This document shows, piece by piece, positions 30,386-44,904 of a stretch of DNA of 64,000 bases (the stretch's first letter is position 1; every line of letters starts with the position of its first letter). Made by a program: the position numbers and the translations under genes. The DNA is taken from contig CM063292.1 in assembly GCA_032173965.1 (NCBI GenBank), positions 8,466,001-8,530,000 on the forward strand, in the 5' to 3' direction. The notes under the pieces were generated by a model. It was given only the letters and a program-made list of their open reading frames with translations, was not told the origin of the DNA and made no database searches. This stretch comes from Sitta carolinensis. Its lineage: Eukaryota > Chordata > Aves > Passeriformes > Sittidae.

Positions 30386-33300
30386 TCAGTACAATGAACT
30401 TTCTGTATTCAAAAGTGTGAAGGGAGAAAGCTTCTTCTTAATGTGAGAACTTCCAGCCACAGCTGAAGGAAGGCAGAGTGTGCTTGCAGCTTTCTGTCTG
30501 TTTTTAGTTCCCCAACTTAGAAAAGGGAGTTTCAGTGGGGCTTTCTTGGTCTGATCAATTTTATCCTCGTCCATGGCTAAACAGATTAAGGAGTATGTCT
30601 TCTGCATGCCCATAGAGTAAGTTGCACTCTTGCTGTGCTGTTGGAAAAAGAGAAGCATTGTAAGAATCAGTCATCCAAAATGGGTCAGAATTTTGACAAC
30701 AACAAAAGGTTACTGTGCAAGGAGTTTTCCAGGGCAGCAAGCTTTCTGTGCTAATGACATTCTTAACCGCACAAGGCCCTTCAGAGGGCTGGGATCCTGC
30801 AGCACTTGGCACATGTAGGCTCGAGGGTATACTCTGCAAAGCATAAAAGAATCTTTTCTTGGGTTATTAATCATTTACTAGCCTCTAGCAGAACTAATAT
30901 ACACACTAACTCCCTCCAAAGCTCAAGTATGCAGTTCTGGCAGAGATGGGGAGTCCTTGTGCTGTCTTGGGACAGGTTCTATGTGGGTCACAACTGTAAG
31001 AGCTCCTGTGTGACATTCTCTTGGGATGCCTGACAGGCACAGCCTTCTCTGTCTCCTCTTAGCTTTGCCCTGAAGCAATCTGATTGTACTGAAATTTGAA
31101 ATTCCTATATGAAAACGGTGCCTTTTCTTTCCAGTTGTAGCTTGGAACGGCAGATAGGTAATTCCTTATTTTCGATAAGGAAAATAAATTTTAACAAAAC
31201 AAGAAAACCTGACAGCAGCAGGGACACCTTAAATAGCTTCTCAGGCATCACTGGGTGTCTAAGCTTGCCAGGGAATGTTAAAAGCATGAAGCAGTGGATT
31301 TAGCTGAGCTACAGGTTCTTTCACACAACTAGTAAGTTATTTAGAGCTTCGTAATTTTTAATCTTGTGATGACTTGCCCTATAGTAGCTTAGTAACTGAC
31401 CAGATAGAAGTCCACCGAAGTAAAAAAAAAAATACATACAAAAATCCATGATCTAATACAAAAGTTACAGATCATTTAGAGCAACAGTGCATAGAAAATA
31501 AAGTGGTCTTGGATCTTCTATTTCATTCCATTCTTGTTTCATTGTAGTTTATCCAGTGCTGAACAGGGTGATGCCTTTATCCTCTGGGACAAGGTAGGGG
31601 AAATAAACTAGGTCTTGAAATTTTTCATGCATTTAATCTCCACTACAGAAAGCCACCACCCAACTATTCTAATGCAGACAACTTGAGCTTGCTTGTTCAC
31701 AACACTTTAAACAGATGGGTGAAAACTGAGCACACATCTGAAGGCTTTATATATTCACAGGTTGAGTGGGATAGCTGACTACATGAAAGTAAACATGAAT
31801 CAGGAACTGAAGGCAGCAACTGAAAAAACTAGCATATTAAATCTGCAAAACATGTTTGCCTCATTACATACCAAGGATGCTGCTGTGTCCTGGCAGCTGA
31901 TAACCTCCAGCTCTATGGGCTCCTTTCCCACACTTCGCAATTTTTCCAGCACCTCATTCACACTAAGCCACTTGCAATCCACGCCCCCAATTGAAACAAT
32001 GTAGTCACCTTCTTTTAGGCCTGCTGACTGTCAAAAAATTGGGCACAGGTTATTATCTGGAATCATAAAGACAAGTAAACTGTTTCTGTCATCATACAGT
32101 ATCTGCCCCAAAGGCATTTCACTCTTAGATGCTACAACCCCATCCTCCAGTCACACATGTGCAACTTCCTCAAGTACACAAATTGCCTCTTCAGTTTCCA
32201 TGGATGTGATTCTGCTACACTCAACTGTTGGCTCTTTTTATGTTCTTTTCATTTTTCTCCTCAAGTAAATGAACCCTGGGTTTTGCTACACTATTGTCCC
32301 CCAGAAGACATCTTCTGCAGTGTTTAATTCTTTTTCTTCGTTATTTTTACTTGTACTTCTGTGGCTACTCCTGCCTTTTCTATAAGTAAACTGCTTATCA
32401 CTGCATGCTGCTTTATTTCTTTGGATTTTCCCTCAAAGAACATTACAAGCCAGTAACAGATTCTTGCCCCTCTTTCCTTAGGCAGACACTACACCTTGCA
32501 TTCCCTTCCTGATCCTTATTCTTGCTGCTACTTTTTAAAGCATTTATCCCTTCTAACTTCCTGAATAAGACCAGAAGTAACACTTGCTTTTATTATTTGT
32601 GACTTTTTAACTATTAAAAATGAACAGAGAAAGAAATCAACTCTAGTTTCATGTGATTTGGGGATATGGGTACTTTAACAATCTGCAGCATATATAGCAC
32701 TTAAAACGTGTTCAGATCATATGTACTGCCTATACTAACACACAGAACTCTTACAGATACTGCATACACAAATATGACCAAGCTAAAGGTACATTTTAAT
32801 GCCAGAGTCTGCAGAGGAATTGTCAGTATCACATCAACATACTTACTGCTGCAGAACAAAGTGGATCAAGGCAATAAACCTGCACTGGTGCCCCTCCCTT
32901 GAGGCTGAACGCAAGGTGCCCTGCTCCCTGGGGCAGGCAGATGGGTCGTGGAGCTGTCCATCTCTGCTTGGCTGAGAACACATGCCAGGGGGCCCTGCAG
33001 GCAGCACAACAGCAGGCACAGTGTGCTTTAATGTCACTGTGACACAGAGAGGAACACAGCAACACACACAGCAGGGGTTCAGGCAGAGAAGAAGAAAAGA
33101 ACTCTCTAGCTTATTATTTACCTCCTATCTATCAGTTTCTGGACAGTGATCAGAGATTGGACAGAGAAGTTCCCACCTCTCCATCTCCACTGGTCACTTG
33201 AGAAGTCCATCAGGTGAATCTTTTACAAAGGAATGCAAACATGATTCTTGTTTATCTTACAATTCACGAGAACTGACTCCACTATACTAAAACAAATCAG

Positions 33301-36300
33301 AAGGCTGATTTTCAGGGACAACAGTTTACTGGCGCTTGTCAGGAAGCAGGTCTGAGTTTATAAATTATGATGCTTTAAGCTCATCTATTGTAGATTTTAC
33401 TCAGGTTAATTTCCAAGTAATTCCCTGGAAATGTGAGGTCCTGTTCTTGACTGCTCAGTTGATACTTCACAGAGAGTGGGATAAAGGGAACTGCCAAGTT
33501 CTTCCAGGATCTCTGTTAAGGTGTGCACAATCCTTTGGCTGCACAGGCTGCAAGGTCCGACATTACTCCATTTCAGAGGAGATAAAGTGAGTCAGGAAAC
33601 ATTGCATATTCTGATCCTAACCCTGGCTCCCAGTTCCTTTTGCTCACTGACAGGTACAGAGGCACTGAAAGGCTGGCTGTGTCACATACAAGTCACATGT
33701 GCTGCACTGCATTCCTGTCTCCAGGTATGTCCCCCCTTTGAGCTGTGTGCAATTATCTGCTGAGACTTCTTGGGACTGTGATGAAGGTTCTCAAGACTGA
33801 ATGTTGTGCCAGCCATACAGAAATGGCACTTTTATTCTTTGCTTCTCTCAAGTTGACTTGTACCTCTAAAGCTAGAAGTGATTTCTCCAACAGCTTCTGA
33901 AAAAAACTGAATTACTAACAGGATCATTTTTTCAGGCTAAAATACTTGTGTCCTTTCCCTGACATTACAGTGAATTTATAGTTGCTATAAAAATGGCAGA
34001 GGTTGATCAGCATTAGTGTGTTACATACCAGCTTGTGAAAGAAGTCTTTAACTTTCACCTTGGAAAACTGAGGAGCAATTGTTCTATTTTATATTCTGTT
34101 TTAGCTAAAAGAAAAAGAAAACAAAATTAATTTTCTTTTAAGCGTTAGTTAAAAGACATCAAAATTTATTTTTCTTGCATTCCAAGATGGATAGGAATTT
34201 GTCCTAAATTCTTACTGGGCTGTGGACAAATTAATTTTTGTGGAATTTTGTTAGTATCAGAACTGCCTTAAAAATATCCTCAGAGCTCACAGTATCAACG
34301 TGGAAAACTTCAAAATCTGTCTGAACAAAATTATCCTATTCCCATTTTGAATTTATTTTGCTTTGAGAAATTTTTAAAACCAGCACTCAGTTTCCAAAGA
34401 GGAAAAAGTTGTATGAACTGGACTAAGGTAGAAAAAAGAATAGCAGTCAAATTGAGTTAACAACCCAGTTTAGTACAAGAGTTGGGCTCATGAAACAGCT
34501 AGTTTTCCCCCATATAATTTTAACTTTTCAAGTTTCCCCATTTTCTCGAGCTCATAAGATAGTCACCAAAAAAAGCTGGATTCTAACCACCCACCATTGT
34601 AATCTACCCCAAAAAACAGTGTTGCTAGAGACAGAAATACTGTAAAATAATTCTAACAAAATACACTGATCAAAATGTATTGATCTGTGATTGAGGAAAC
34701 ATGGCAGGAATCTGAACTCTACAAATGTACAGTATATAGTTCTGTATTATTTATGATAGGTAAGGAAGCATATTATATATTGTTACTGTGATGCAGAGAG
34801 GAACACACACAAAAGGTGTTCATGCAGAGAAGAAGAAAAGAACTCTCCAGTTTACTGTTGACCTCGGATCTATCAGTTTCTGGACAGTGACCAGAGATTG
34901 CACAGAGCAGTTCCCACCTCTCCATCTCCACTGGTCACTTGACAAGTCCATCAGGTGAGATCTTTTACAAAGGAATGCAAACATGATCCTTGTTTATCTT
35001 ACAATTCATGAGAACTGACTCCATCATACCCAAACAAATCAGAAGGCTGATTTTCAGGGACAACAATGTATGTGTTCACATATATAAATTCAAGGCCCAT
35101 GAAAGCACGTGATAAGAGATCCCTTATTTCTGGCTGGGTGCACTTACAGAGTATCTCAGGAGCCTGGCTCAGACTCAGGAAGTCATCTTCAGTCTCCTGC
35201 TGGGCGTATTTGAGAAGGGAGCGCTTGTGCGCGGCTGTCAGAACCTCCTGCAGGACCTCGATGTTCCGGAGCTTCTTGCACAGCCCACAGACTCTGAGAG
35301 CTTCCTCGTGGTGCACAATGGCTTGGTGTAGGTGTGCCTTCCCTGCAAACATCCAACACCTCTGGCTCTCACCCACAGGCAGCACACACAGGGGGGAAAT
35401 GCAAATTGTGGCTGTCGCTGCGGTGAATAACAGCAACACGAAATTCTCTCCACAAGCATGGAGAATTGATCTGGCTCTGGTTTATTCAAATCAATGACCC
35501 CTTTTTAGAGCTTTTTCGATAGGACACTATGATTGGTGGGAGAGCAATAGAACTCTTCACCCACGCTGGCCAAACCAGAGGGACAGCAAAGAAAATCCAT
35601 CCCACAGAAAGAACTGCAAAGATTTCATTACAGAAACAAAAAACTGATGTTTATGTTCAAGCTGTGAGAACAGCCTTCAAAAAACACAAAACATCACAAA
35701 GAAACAACTTAGAAACAGCAGGCCTGGAAAAACCAGACTACATGTAGCTGTGTGAAAGTGGCAGTTACCTAATTGTTTTCTCTGAACTTTGTCCTTCAAG
35801 ACAGCAAGAACCATGAGCCCTTCAGGCACGCAGTCATACAGCTGGGAGAAGGCTTTCTCCTGCTGATCTTCATCATCACCAGGCTGCACTGCAGTAATGG
35901 GTAAAGAACATTAACCACACGGCTCCTGGCCCTTGAGGTACTGGGATTATTTTGTAGTTGTAACTACATTCTATCCCAAGGCAGAAAAACACTTCTATAT
36001 GTGTATACAAATACAGAAATAAGAATTTCAAGTGTTTGGTTTTATCACCTACAACATGCCGAAATGCATTGATAAAATCTGAACTATTTAGTAGCATATA
36101 ATGAATATATAACTTTTCTTTTGCTTCTGTGAAAATTTACTGAATTTTCACATTTTTCTCAGAAAACAAAAAGAGCATAGCCTCATATTTGAGTGGGGAA
36201 AATGACCACAATTTAACAGATATTGAAGCACCAAAGTTCTTGGCTCCAAGATTTATTCATAAACTAAATTATTTTTATTTGTATGAACAGTTGAAAAAGT

Positions 36301-39300
36301 ATGATTCTTACTTACACTCATGGTCACACAGAATGGTAGCAATGAAGTAATGTGCCAGAGCTTTGTAATGGTCTGCCTTTATTTGTGCCAGCTTAGACCA
36401 GGAATAGGGAATGTTCTCTTTCACTGGTTCCTGATTCATTGCAGTGTTGACCAGCATGTAAACCTCTCCCACCTAAAATAAAGCAAATAACTGAAGTATA
36501 AGAACTTAATGTGAGGTATTAGGAACTCAGGTAAGGGATCTCATATTCAGGCATGAGATAATTCCATGTACAATCACATCAAAGAAGGGAAAAATATGGT
36601 TAGGTTGGTTAAGAATTAAGTTTGGAAAAAAAATTGAAATGCCTTCTCTGATTTTTCCCTCACAAGAAAGGTAAATCAATTTTGTACAAGAACAGATGGA
36701 CTAAGTCAATCTACAAGGCTTCATAGTTAAATAAAAACACTATATAATAAACAGGTTTCATTAACAAATATATCTCATTAATTCAGTTGAAAAAAAAAAA
36801 AGTGAAGCGTTTTCAAACACTAGATTTGTGCTACACTTTGAAACTGTGAAGTCATACACAGCTTTAAGTTAGTGTGGTCTGGTTAAAACTGGGATATTAT
36901 CCTTTATACAGAGGAAATAAAATAGCTTTTCAAGCAGTGAATGCTGCTTTAATGGCTCAAACTACTCCAAGTGAGAGAATCAAAGAATCTTTCCCCTGCA
37001 GCTGATCATCCCTACAGATTTGTCATGGTGGCTTTGCAGAGTTGGTGTGAAAGGCTTTGCCTGTTTTTCTTGTACGGAGCAAGAAATAAATTCAAGTATA
37101 TACCTGCTACTCTGAAAAAACTGAGAAGGCACTGCAATGTCTTCATGGTACACTTATTTTTGGTACATACCTCCACCAAGTATCACACTACCTCCTGGGG
37201 CAAGCCTATCTCACCATTTTCTGCCACGTCCCAGGACAGCTCTGCAGGTACCAGTTTGACTCTGTCAAGGTCCCTCCCTCAATTACAATTTAGCTATTCT
37301 TTTGGATTCCATTTTTTAATTTAATTTTTACCCTTCAGCAGCTGGGAAACAAGACAGGCTGTGTTCAATCCTTAACAGGCAACCACACAAACAACCTTTT
37401 ATATGTAGTTCTGAAATCTGTACTGTTTGGAAGACCAACATAAATAGCTTGTAAAGAACCTTCACTGCCTATTTCTATTCATTGCCATGAATAATCAATT
37501 AAATAAATTTTAACAACTCTAAAATAATACTGACATTTCATCTGTTCACATTTTCCTCTTCTGAAAGGTCGTGCTTTGCACTGTAGTTTGTGAGCTGCCC
37601 CATGTTATTTTTGCTTTCCAGTAACGGCTGTTAACATTTAAAGTCAATAAATTCAGTTAATATGACTAAAAACTGTAGTAGCTGTTTACAGCACTGTAAA
37701 CACTTACTTTAAAGACTAGATTTCAAGTCCCATGTTTTACCTTAGCAACTTCCTGGGTCATTTTTACTAGGGTGAAGAACTCATTGCGTATTCCAGCCAG
37801 ACCCATCTGCTCAAAGACACACTCCCGGGCCTGGGCAAGCAGCATCTTGACCAGAACATTCAGCATCGCGGGGCTCATGTCATAACTTGGGGTGTGAGTA
37901 AAGGTCTCCTTCAAGTAGCTGAGAACTCCTGCAATTACACAATGGTTTTGTCAGCATTACAAAGATAAACAAGTGAATTTAATTCTAGTATGTACCAGAA
38001 TAATGAGGATTTACAGGGTGTTTTCTAATATTGCACTGCAGCTATGTGAAGGAATCCTTGGTGCATAAGAAGTTAGACTGACCCACAGGTTTTCCTTTGC
38101 ATTGCCATCAACCATCCCCAAGTACAGTTGGCAAAATTACACTTCAGAGGAGCAACAGAAACTGCAAGTTTTGAGGGCACTGCCTTCCAATTTGCTTGTC
38201 AAAGTTCTTGTGATTGACCATAAAACTGTGCTGAACTGAATGTGAGTTCTACGTGGGAGTGGCAGGCTGTGGCTTATACAGGGAACAGGAAAGAGAAAAA
38301 TCTACACAGCTGTAAGGAGATGACAATAGAACCTCTGGATAGAAGACACAAACATATAAACTTAATTAAATATTAATCTTCTTTTCAGATGCTGCCAAGT
38401 GCATTGTATGTCCCAATGAAGGCTCTGTTCCATGCCTGTAAACTAGATAGGTATTTTATTTATATACATACATAAATATATTTAATAGGGTAAAAACAAC
38501 ATTCTGCTCTACACATTTGGTTCCACCAAAATGTTAGTAATTTCTCTCATATATCAGATTTAAAACAAACACTCCCTGTAGTGCAGTACTAAGAGTTCCA
38601 TGGATGGAAGCACAGCCTTCAGCAGGCATGTCATCCAACTGGTTCAGTGAGTTCAAGCAGTTTCCTAATGTTGCAGTCCTACAGCAGGTAACAGTAAAAC
38701 CTCTGCCTTTTAAGTATTCCAGTTTCTGTCATCTTGCTTCCTGCCACTACACTCACTTCTGGCCATGTTGTGCAGTATTTCCCCTACTGAATGGTGTCTG
38801 TGATTTTGGATTTTCCATGTTACTCTCATATCTGAATTTTTAGTGTGCCATTAAATGAATTCGAATCATGGCCATCCCTACCTTTCTGCACTAAAAGATT
38901 CATCCCAAATTTACCAGGCATATCCCAAGTACTGATGGAGAACCCTACTGAAAGGAACTGAAAGTACAGGAGGAAAAAAATATGGCTTTTTTGTTGTTGT
39001 TGTTGTTTCAGCACATTTCTGCTTATGTTGAGGATAAATTCTGTGCAACACTGGGAACAGTTAACACAGACCCAGTGTCAGGCCTCTGCCAACATGATGA
39101 AATGTTCCAGCACTGTGCTCAGGTACAATGAAATACCTCCTGAGCATGCTGCTCTGGGGCCCTGCACAGGGAACTGAGCTAGCAAATAACACCTCTCCAA
39201 TTCTGCATGAACTCTGTTCTGCAAGCATGGCCAAGTGAAAAGCAGTGATTTTTGGTTTATTTGCAAAATGGAAGGAGCAGCAGTAAAATGGAGACATTTT

Positions 39301-42300
39301 CCAACTACTGAAATTTCTTTGAGATGAAATGCAAAGGTTGAAAAAGAATTATTTTTTGTTTTTGAGAGCTGTGTATTCAGAGGGGATTCATGAAAATTCA
39401 ACTCTGTGCTCCACAGCTTTTAGCTGATAAAGCTACCCATACAGAGCAAACCAACAGTCACAGATGTTACAGCAGAAATAAATCTTCCAGTACATATTAA
39501 TTACAAAGGACATGTCTTTAAATATTATGTGTAGCACAGATTATACTTACAAAATAAATAAAAAATCTAATTAAAGGCCCCAAATGAAAACAAAAAACTT
39601 CATAGTACGTCAGCTTATGGGAAAGGATGCCCTTTATTAGATTTTCTGTTTCTCCCTGCTTGGGACAGAGATTGATTATTTTGAACCTGAACCTTTGGAA
39701 TGTATGGAAAACAGCTAGTCAACTTCCAGTGAATTGCAACTTTCACCAGAAGAAAAAGCAAGATTAATTTTTAAAGACCCTCACATGGAAATCTAGGCTC
39801 ACAGGATTTTTATCAAACCTGTCAATTGTCTCTTGTGCAGATCTGACACCAAAGTGCTGGCACTGAGGTCAGAGCAGTGAGGCCAGAGAAACAAGGAATG
39901 AAGCAGTTAATGCCATGCTGTAACTGTGACCTTTGAACTGCAGTTCCATAATGATTAACCACAGTATTCACTGTCTTATCTGCATGTTCACACTGCACTT
40001 CCAGGTCCTGAATTAAAGCTTCCTCTGAGCTCTTCACTAGGCTTCTTGAATGTCCCTATTCCTCCTCTTTTGTGTCATCAGGCCAGTAGAAAATGCACAA
40101 ATCTGTACAACATCAGAATGAGACTGGGGACATGTGCATGAAGACCTTTCCAGCATTTTAAGAAGTGCACCTGCAGCTTTCTGAAAAGCTTCCACAGCAT
40201 TTTCAAGTCCAGCCTGGGTCTGACGATTGCACCTTGTTCCAATCTGTGTGTACAGAGCTCCAATGTTGAATAAAACACTGGCTTTTTCAAGCAACAGGTT
40301 TTGCTGACACACTGGGACACCTGTGAAGGAATCATACCTTGGGAAAAAAATATGAGAAGTGTTAAGATTAGCAGAGACCATTAAAAAAACAAGTACTTCC
40401 ATTCTGTTTTTCTGAATGAGCAGTGGAATTCTGAGCTATTCTGCTACAGCGAAAATGAAGGTGAACAGAGACACCATTATGTTCTGCAAGCACAACCCAC
40501 ATAATTAACACAAGCCAGGGAACAGCTTTCTTTGAGACAGTTTTCAGCAGGTTTTGCAGTAGTGCCTCCAGAACTGGCCACAAAAATCACAGAGATTAGG
40601 AGCACACTGGGGAGTGTCCCTATGTGCTGCTACACTCTCCACTTAGATGCTGCCAAAGATCAACCACAGGCACAGTCAGATCCTCTGCTGCTTGTGTTTC
40701 AAGTTTCTATTCATAGTTCTGACTAGAAATAAAACAGTTCCTCTTGGATACATGGCAGTCATCTTTTTTCATCCTAAAAATATTGAATTCAGAGTCAGAT
40801 TTTGCTCACAGATGTAGTAAATACTCCCTCATAAAAGGTTAAGTCTCTCCTTTCTCTCTTCTGGCCCAAGTGCTCTTCTGAACAAACTGAAGGAGGGGAA
40901 TGAAGGTCTGACCCCGTTTCTGTCCTCATTTTGTACACCTAGGTTCAGAATGCAGAAACCTCTGTAGCTGTCCAAAATGAAGATTATTTTCTCTCTTTCT
41001 CCCTTGGGCAAACCTGCAGCCCAAATCATAATCCAGCCAATGGGTTCACTCTAACTTTGCAAAGGGGTTATTGTATTCAGGCTTACTCCTAACTAAAAAA
41101 AAAAAAGAGAACTTGACAACACACACTGCAGGGATTCAAGAGGAGAGACACACTGACATACTTCAGATTAAAAGACAGGTAATGATTAACCAATGTTCTG
41201 GGGGGAAAAAAAGCAGGACTAAAGAGAAACATGACACACTTACCATGTAAATAAAACTCCAATGTGCCTGGTGGGTGGGAAAAATCTGTTTTCTACATAA
41301 CCAAGTTGCAGGAAATAGCTTATCAACATCTCAATGCCAGCTTCATCTCGGCTAGGAGTGCGGCAGGCCTTGAAATAAACAGATGAAAATTAGAAATAGT
41401 GCATTCTGTGAGTCACAGAACAAATACTGGAACCCCAAAGATCCAGCTCTGCTTCCTTTGGACTTCTGCATCCCATAGAAATGTGTGGAATCTGAAAACA
41501 GTAAGCCTAGAGCCACATGGATCCATGCCAGAGGTTTTGCAGCTGCACACAAGTAGCACATAACCTTTAAAAAAGCAAACAGAATCTGTTTGGCAAGCCT
41601 CAAAGTTAATTAAATAAAGACTGGAGGTATTTTATGAAAGCTACAGAGAAGGCTTATGTTTCTAGCATAGCAGAGGAAACAAACAATAGTAGAAATACCC
41701 ACCATTCTACTACAATATTTTGCCAGATTAATCCACTTCAACACTCTTCCTGCTCAATTTAAAACACTTTAAAACTAAAAACAGTAGGCAAGAAAAGTCT
41801 TGGATTAAGAAAATATACAAAGTGACATCGATAGCTCAATCATTTTGCACAACTTCATCTGTTTCTTCACTTTTTCTTTACTCAGATTGTAAAGCCCTTG
41901 GACAATGGAGATTCATGCACCATGTCTCAGAAATGAAGTCAATAAAAGCACAGCCAGTAAGCTCTAAGTAAAAATGTCATATTTTGATTCCATACAAATG
42001 TTATTTACAACTGTATATTTAAAGACCTCATAGTATATCATACTTGAACTTACTTGTCTCAGATCCATGAGATCTGCTATTTCATCTTCATACTCTGAAC
42101 TGTCTTGACTATAATGTTCCTGAATAAAGTCCTAAAAAAAGGAAAAAATATTAAAAATTGGAATATCTAAAATTAGCCTGAACAATTTTTTTTTGCAGTT
42201 ACAAACAGTATGAAACTGATTCAGTTGTGATTTGAACATCTACTTAATAGTACAGCAACACACAGCAATGAGACTACAGTAAGACAAAAATTATGATTTG

Positions 42301-44873
42301 GTATCTTAGATAAATTTCACTTTGATGTAAAGGAACAAACATCTGCTACATTAGCTCCAACTGGCTTTAAAACAACAACACTTAGTGGTTTTGAAAGGGA
42401 CAAACGAACCCTGTTATCTAAAATGACAAGGGGATCAAGTGACCATAAAAACTTGGTAAGAGAAAGAGACTGCAGACTTCTTGTGAGCTACACCAGGGTA
42501 ACTCCACTTAAAAAAACAAAGCTGCAATGCCATGAAGTGGTACCATGATCTGACCGTGGACTTTAACCCACAGAAGTCAAAATAGACAAATGCTACAAGA
42601 TGGTTTAAAAAGAAAAATCTGTATTGCACAATAGACAGAAGTTCAGAAAATACAGAAGATGGCTCAAGCAGCCAGCAAAGCATATCAGTGACCAAACCTT
42701 GTGTTTGATGTGTTAATGTGTAAAAGAGGTGTTAATTCTGCAGCACTGCTTCCAGCTGAGCCAGTCTGGGGATTGGAAGCTGGGGTGTCACTACATGATG
42801 CTGAGTAAAACCTTCATTACTACTGCCTTTCACAGGGACATCAGCAATCAATAATCTTTATGAGAAACAGAACCATGGAAGGAATTTTTATTCTTTGGTA
42901 AAACTCTGTCTTCGAAGTGGAATTTCTCACAGCAATTTTGGACTTCTTGTCCTAATTAGGTAGGAGCAATGACCCAAATAATTGGCAGTTAATTTTTAAC
43001 ATGTCGTGATCTTGATTTCAAGGCAAAACAAAAAAATAATTTGTACTTAAATTACTTCTGTTTCTTTAAACAAATCTGAAATGGAAGTCATTTCTGTTAA
43101 CTATTCATTCTGAAATGTGTATATAAAATTTACCTTGAGGGGGAGTGTAAAGTCTACATCTTTGGTTTCCTTTAGGCCAAGAGGTACCAAGGGAATACTG
43201 AAAGTCTCTCTATGGAAAAAAAAGCAAAAAGATTCAGATTTTTTTTCTGCTTCTGCTATAACTACTTTTGTTTTAATTGATGACAGGAAGTTCATACATT
43301 GATGGGGTAAAGAGAAAAGTATATATATAAAATAAATAAGAGAAAGATAAAAGTTCCTTCCTGCACAAGAAAATCTGCCTAATGGCCTGTACTTCTCAAG
43401 AGAGAGTGAAGAAAGCTACTTGCTTTTTTTTTGCATTTAAGCCTATTTTTCCTTCAGGCAAAGGAAAGGAGACTCTCAAAGGCTGCCTTGCTGCAATTTA
43501 AACCCAGAGCTGCTAGACTGCCACAGTAAGAATCAGTGGTTATAATCAGGATTTCACATGCTCCCAATGGGTTTGTATGTAATAATTATGTGTGCAAGCC
43601 CCAAGTACAGCAGCTTTCACAGTGAAAGGCCTGGGAGTAGGAGGTCCAAGAACCACTGAGTTTCTAGGCAGTGCTAGGTGTTAACCTCTAGACAAGTCAG
43701 CCTCTAGAATATCAAAGGGCAATAAGAGAACTGACTTAAAAATGAGATCAGAATTGCTTCCAGATACAGTTTGTTGTGTTGATTTCACAGATCAGTACCA
43801 AGCCATTATAGAGTTCATCTAATATTTTCATTTTTCCTGAAAGCAATTTTTTTACTTTCTAATCATTGTTTAGAGCATTACATCACCAAGTACAAAATCC
43901 CACATTCGTTTTTGGTCTTGTCAGCAAAACCAGCTTTCTTATTGGTGAAAATTCCATCTTGAGTGGGTGGCAGTAGGAATGCAGCTTCCTAAACAGAGCA
44001 AAAGTCCTTCCTGGTCCAGAAAATGGCTCTGCTAGCTTGAAAGGACTTCCAGGATACAGAGCCAAAACACCACTTCAAGTGGTACAAATGATCTGATCTC
44101 TGATTAAGCTTTGAGAAGAAACCTCAACACTTATATATTTTTTCCTCAAAAGGAAGTGAGACACATGGAAAAGAAACCCTAACTTACTGATTTAATCCAT
44201 TCTAGTACCACCCACAGTCCCTGTAGATATCAGCATTACTCATTCAAAGAAAGAGAATTTAAATTTTTTTCCCACAGCTGAAGTGCCACACCCATGGAGC
44301 CAAGGTCATGAGCATTGAGCAGTTGGGGAGGTGATCCTGGATTTCCAGAACTGAGTAGAAACAGCACCACAGTTCTCAACTCAGCTGAGATTTGTGCAAG
44401 CACTGGGAGGGCCAACCCTGATTATTGTTTTAACACAATACTGGCTAATCCAGTAAACCACGGGAGTGACCCTATGTTGACAACTGTATGCACAATAGGC
44501 AGAGAGCAACTATTAATAGCTTTACCTTACTCTTAAAGGCTGGAGAGCAGCTACAGGGAAAATAATTACTGTAGCTGATGAAACATAAAAAGCATTCAGA
44601 GCTTAGAATGAAAAGCCTAAGGAAAGGCAAAACACCATTGGAAACGATTGTGAAAGGTGGATCAGGAGAGAATAACAAGCACACTGCTTCTGCCTGCCTT
44701 GGGGCCTGACCTCCTGCTCATCCTTCAGTGAGAATCCAGGTATTTCTAATATTCTTCAGCTGGAAGAAGAAATGGTACTCGTGGAGCCCTGCTCTCATTT
44801 CCACAGCCATAACTGCTCTCTGTGCTCACTTCTATGAAGACCAGCAAAACCTCGAACAAGAAACCCAAATCTC

Positions 44874-44904
<31 letters not shown>

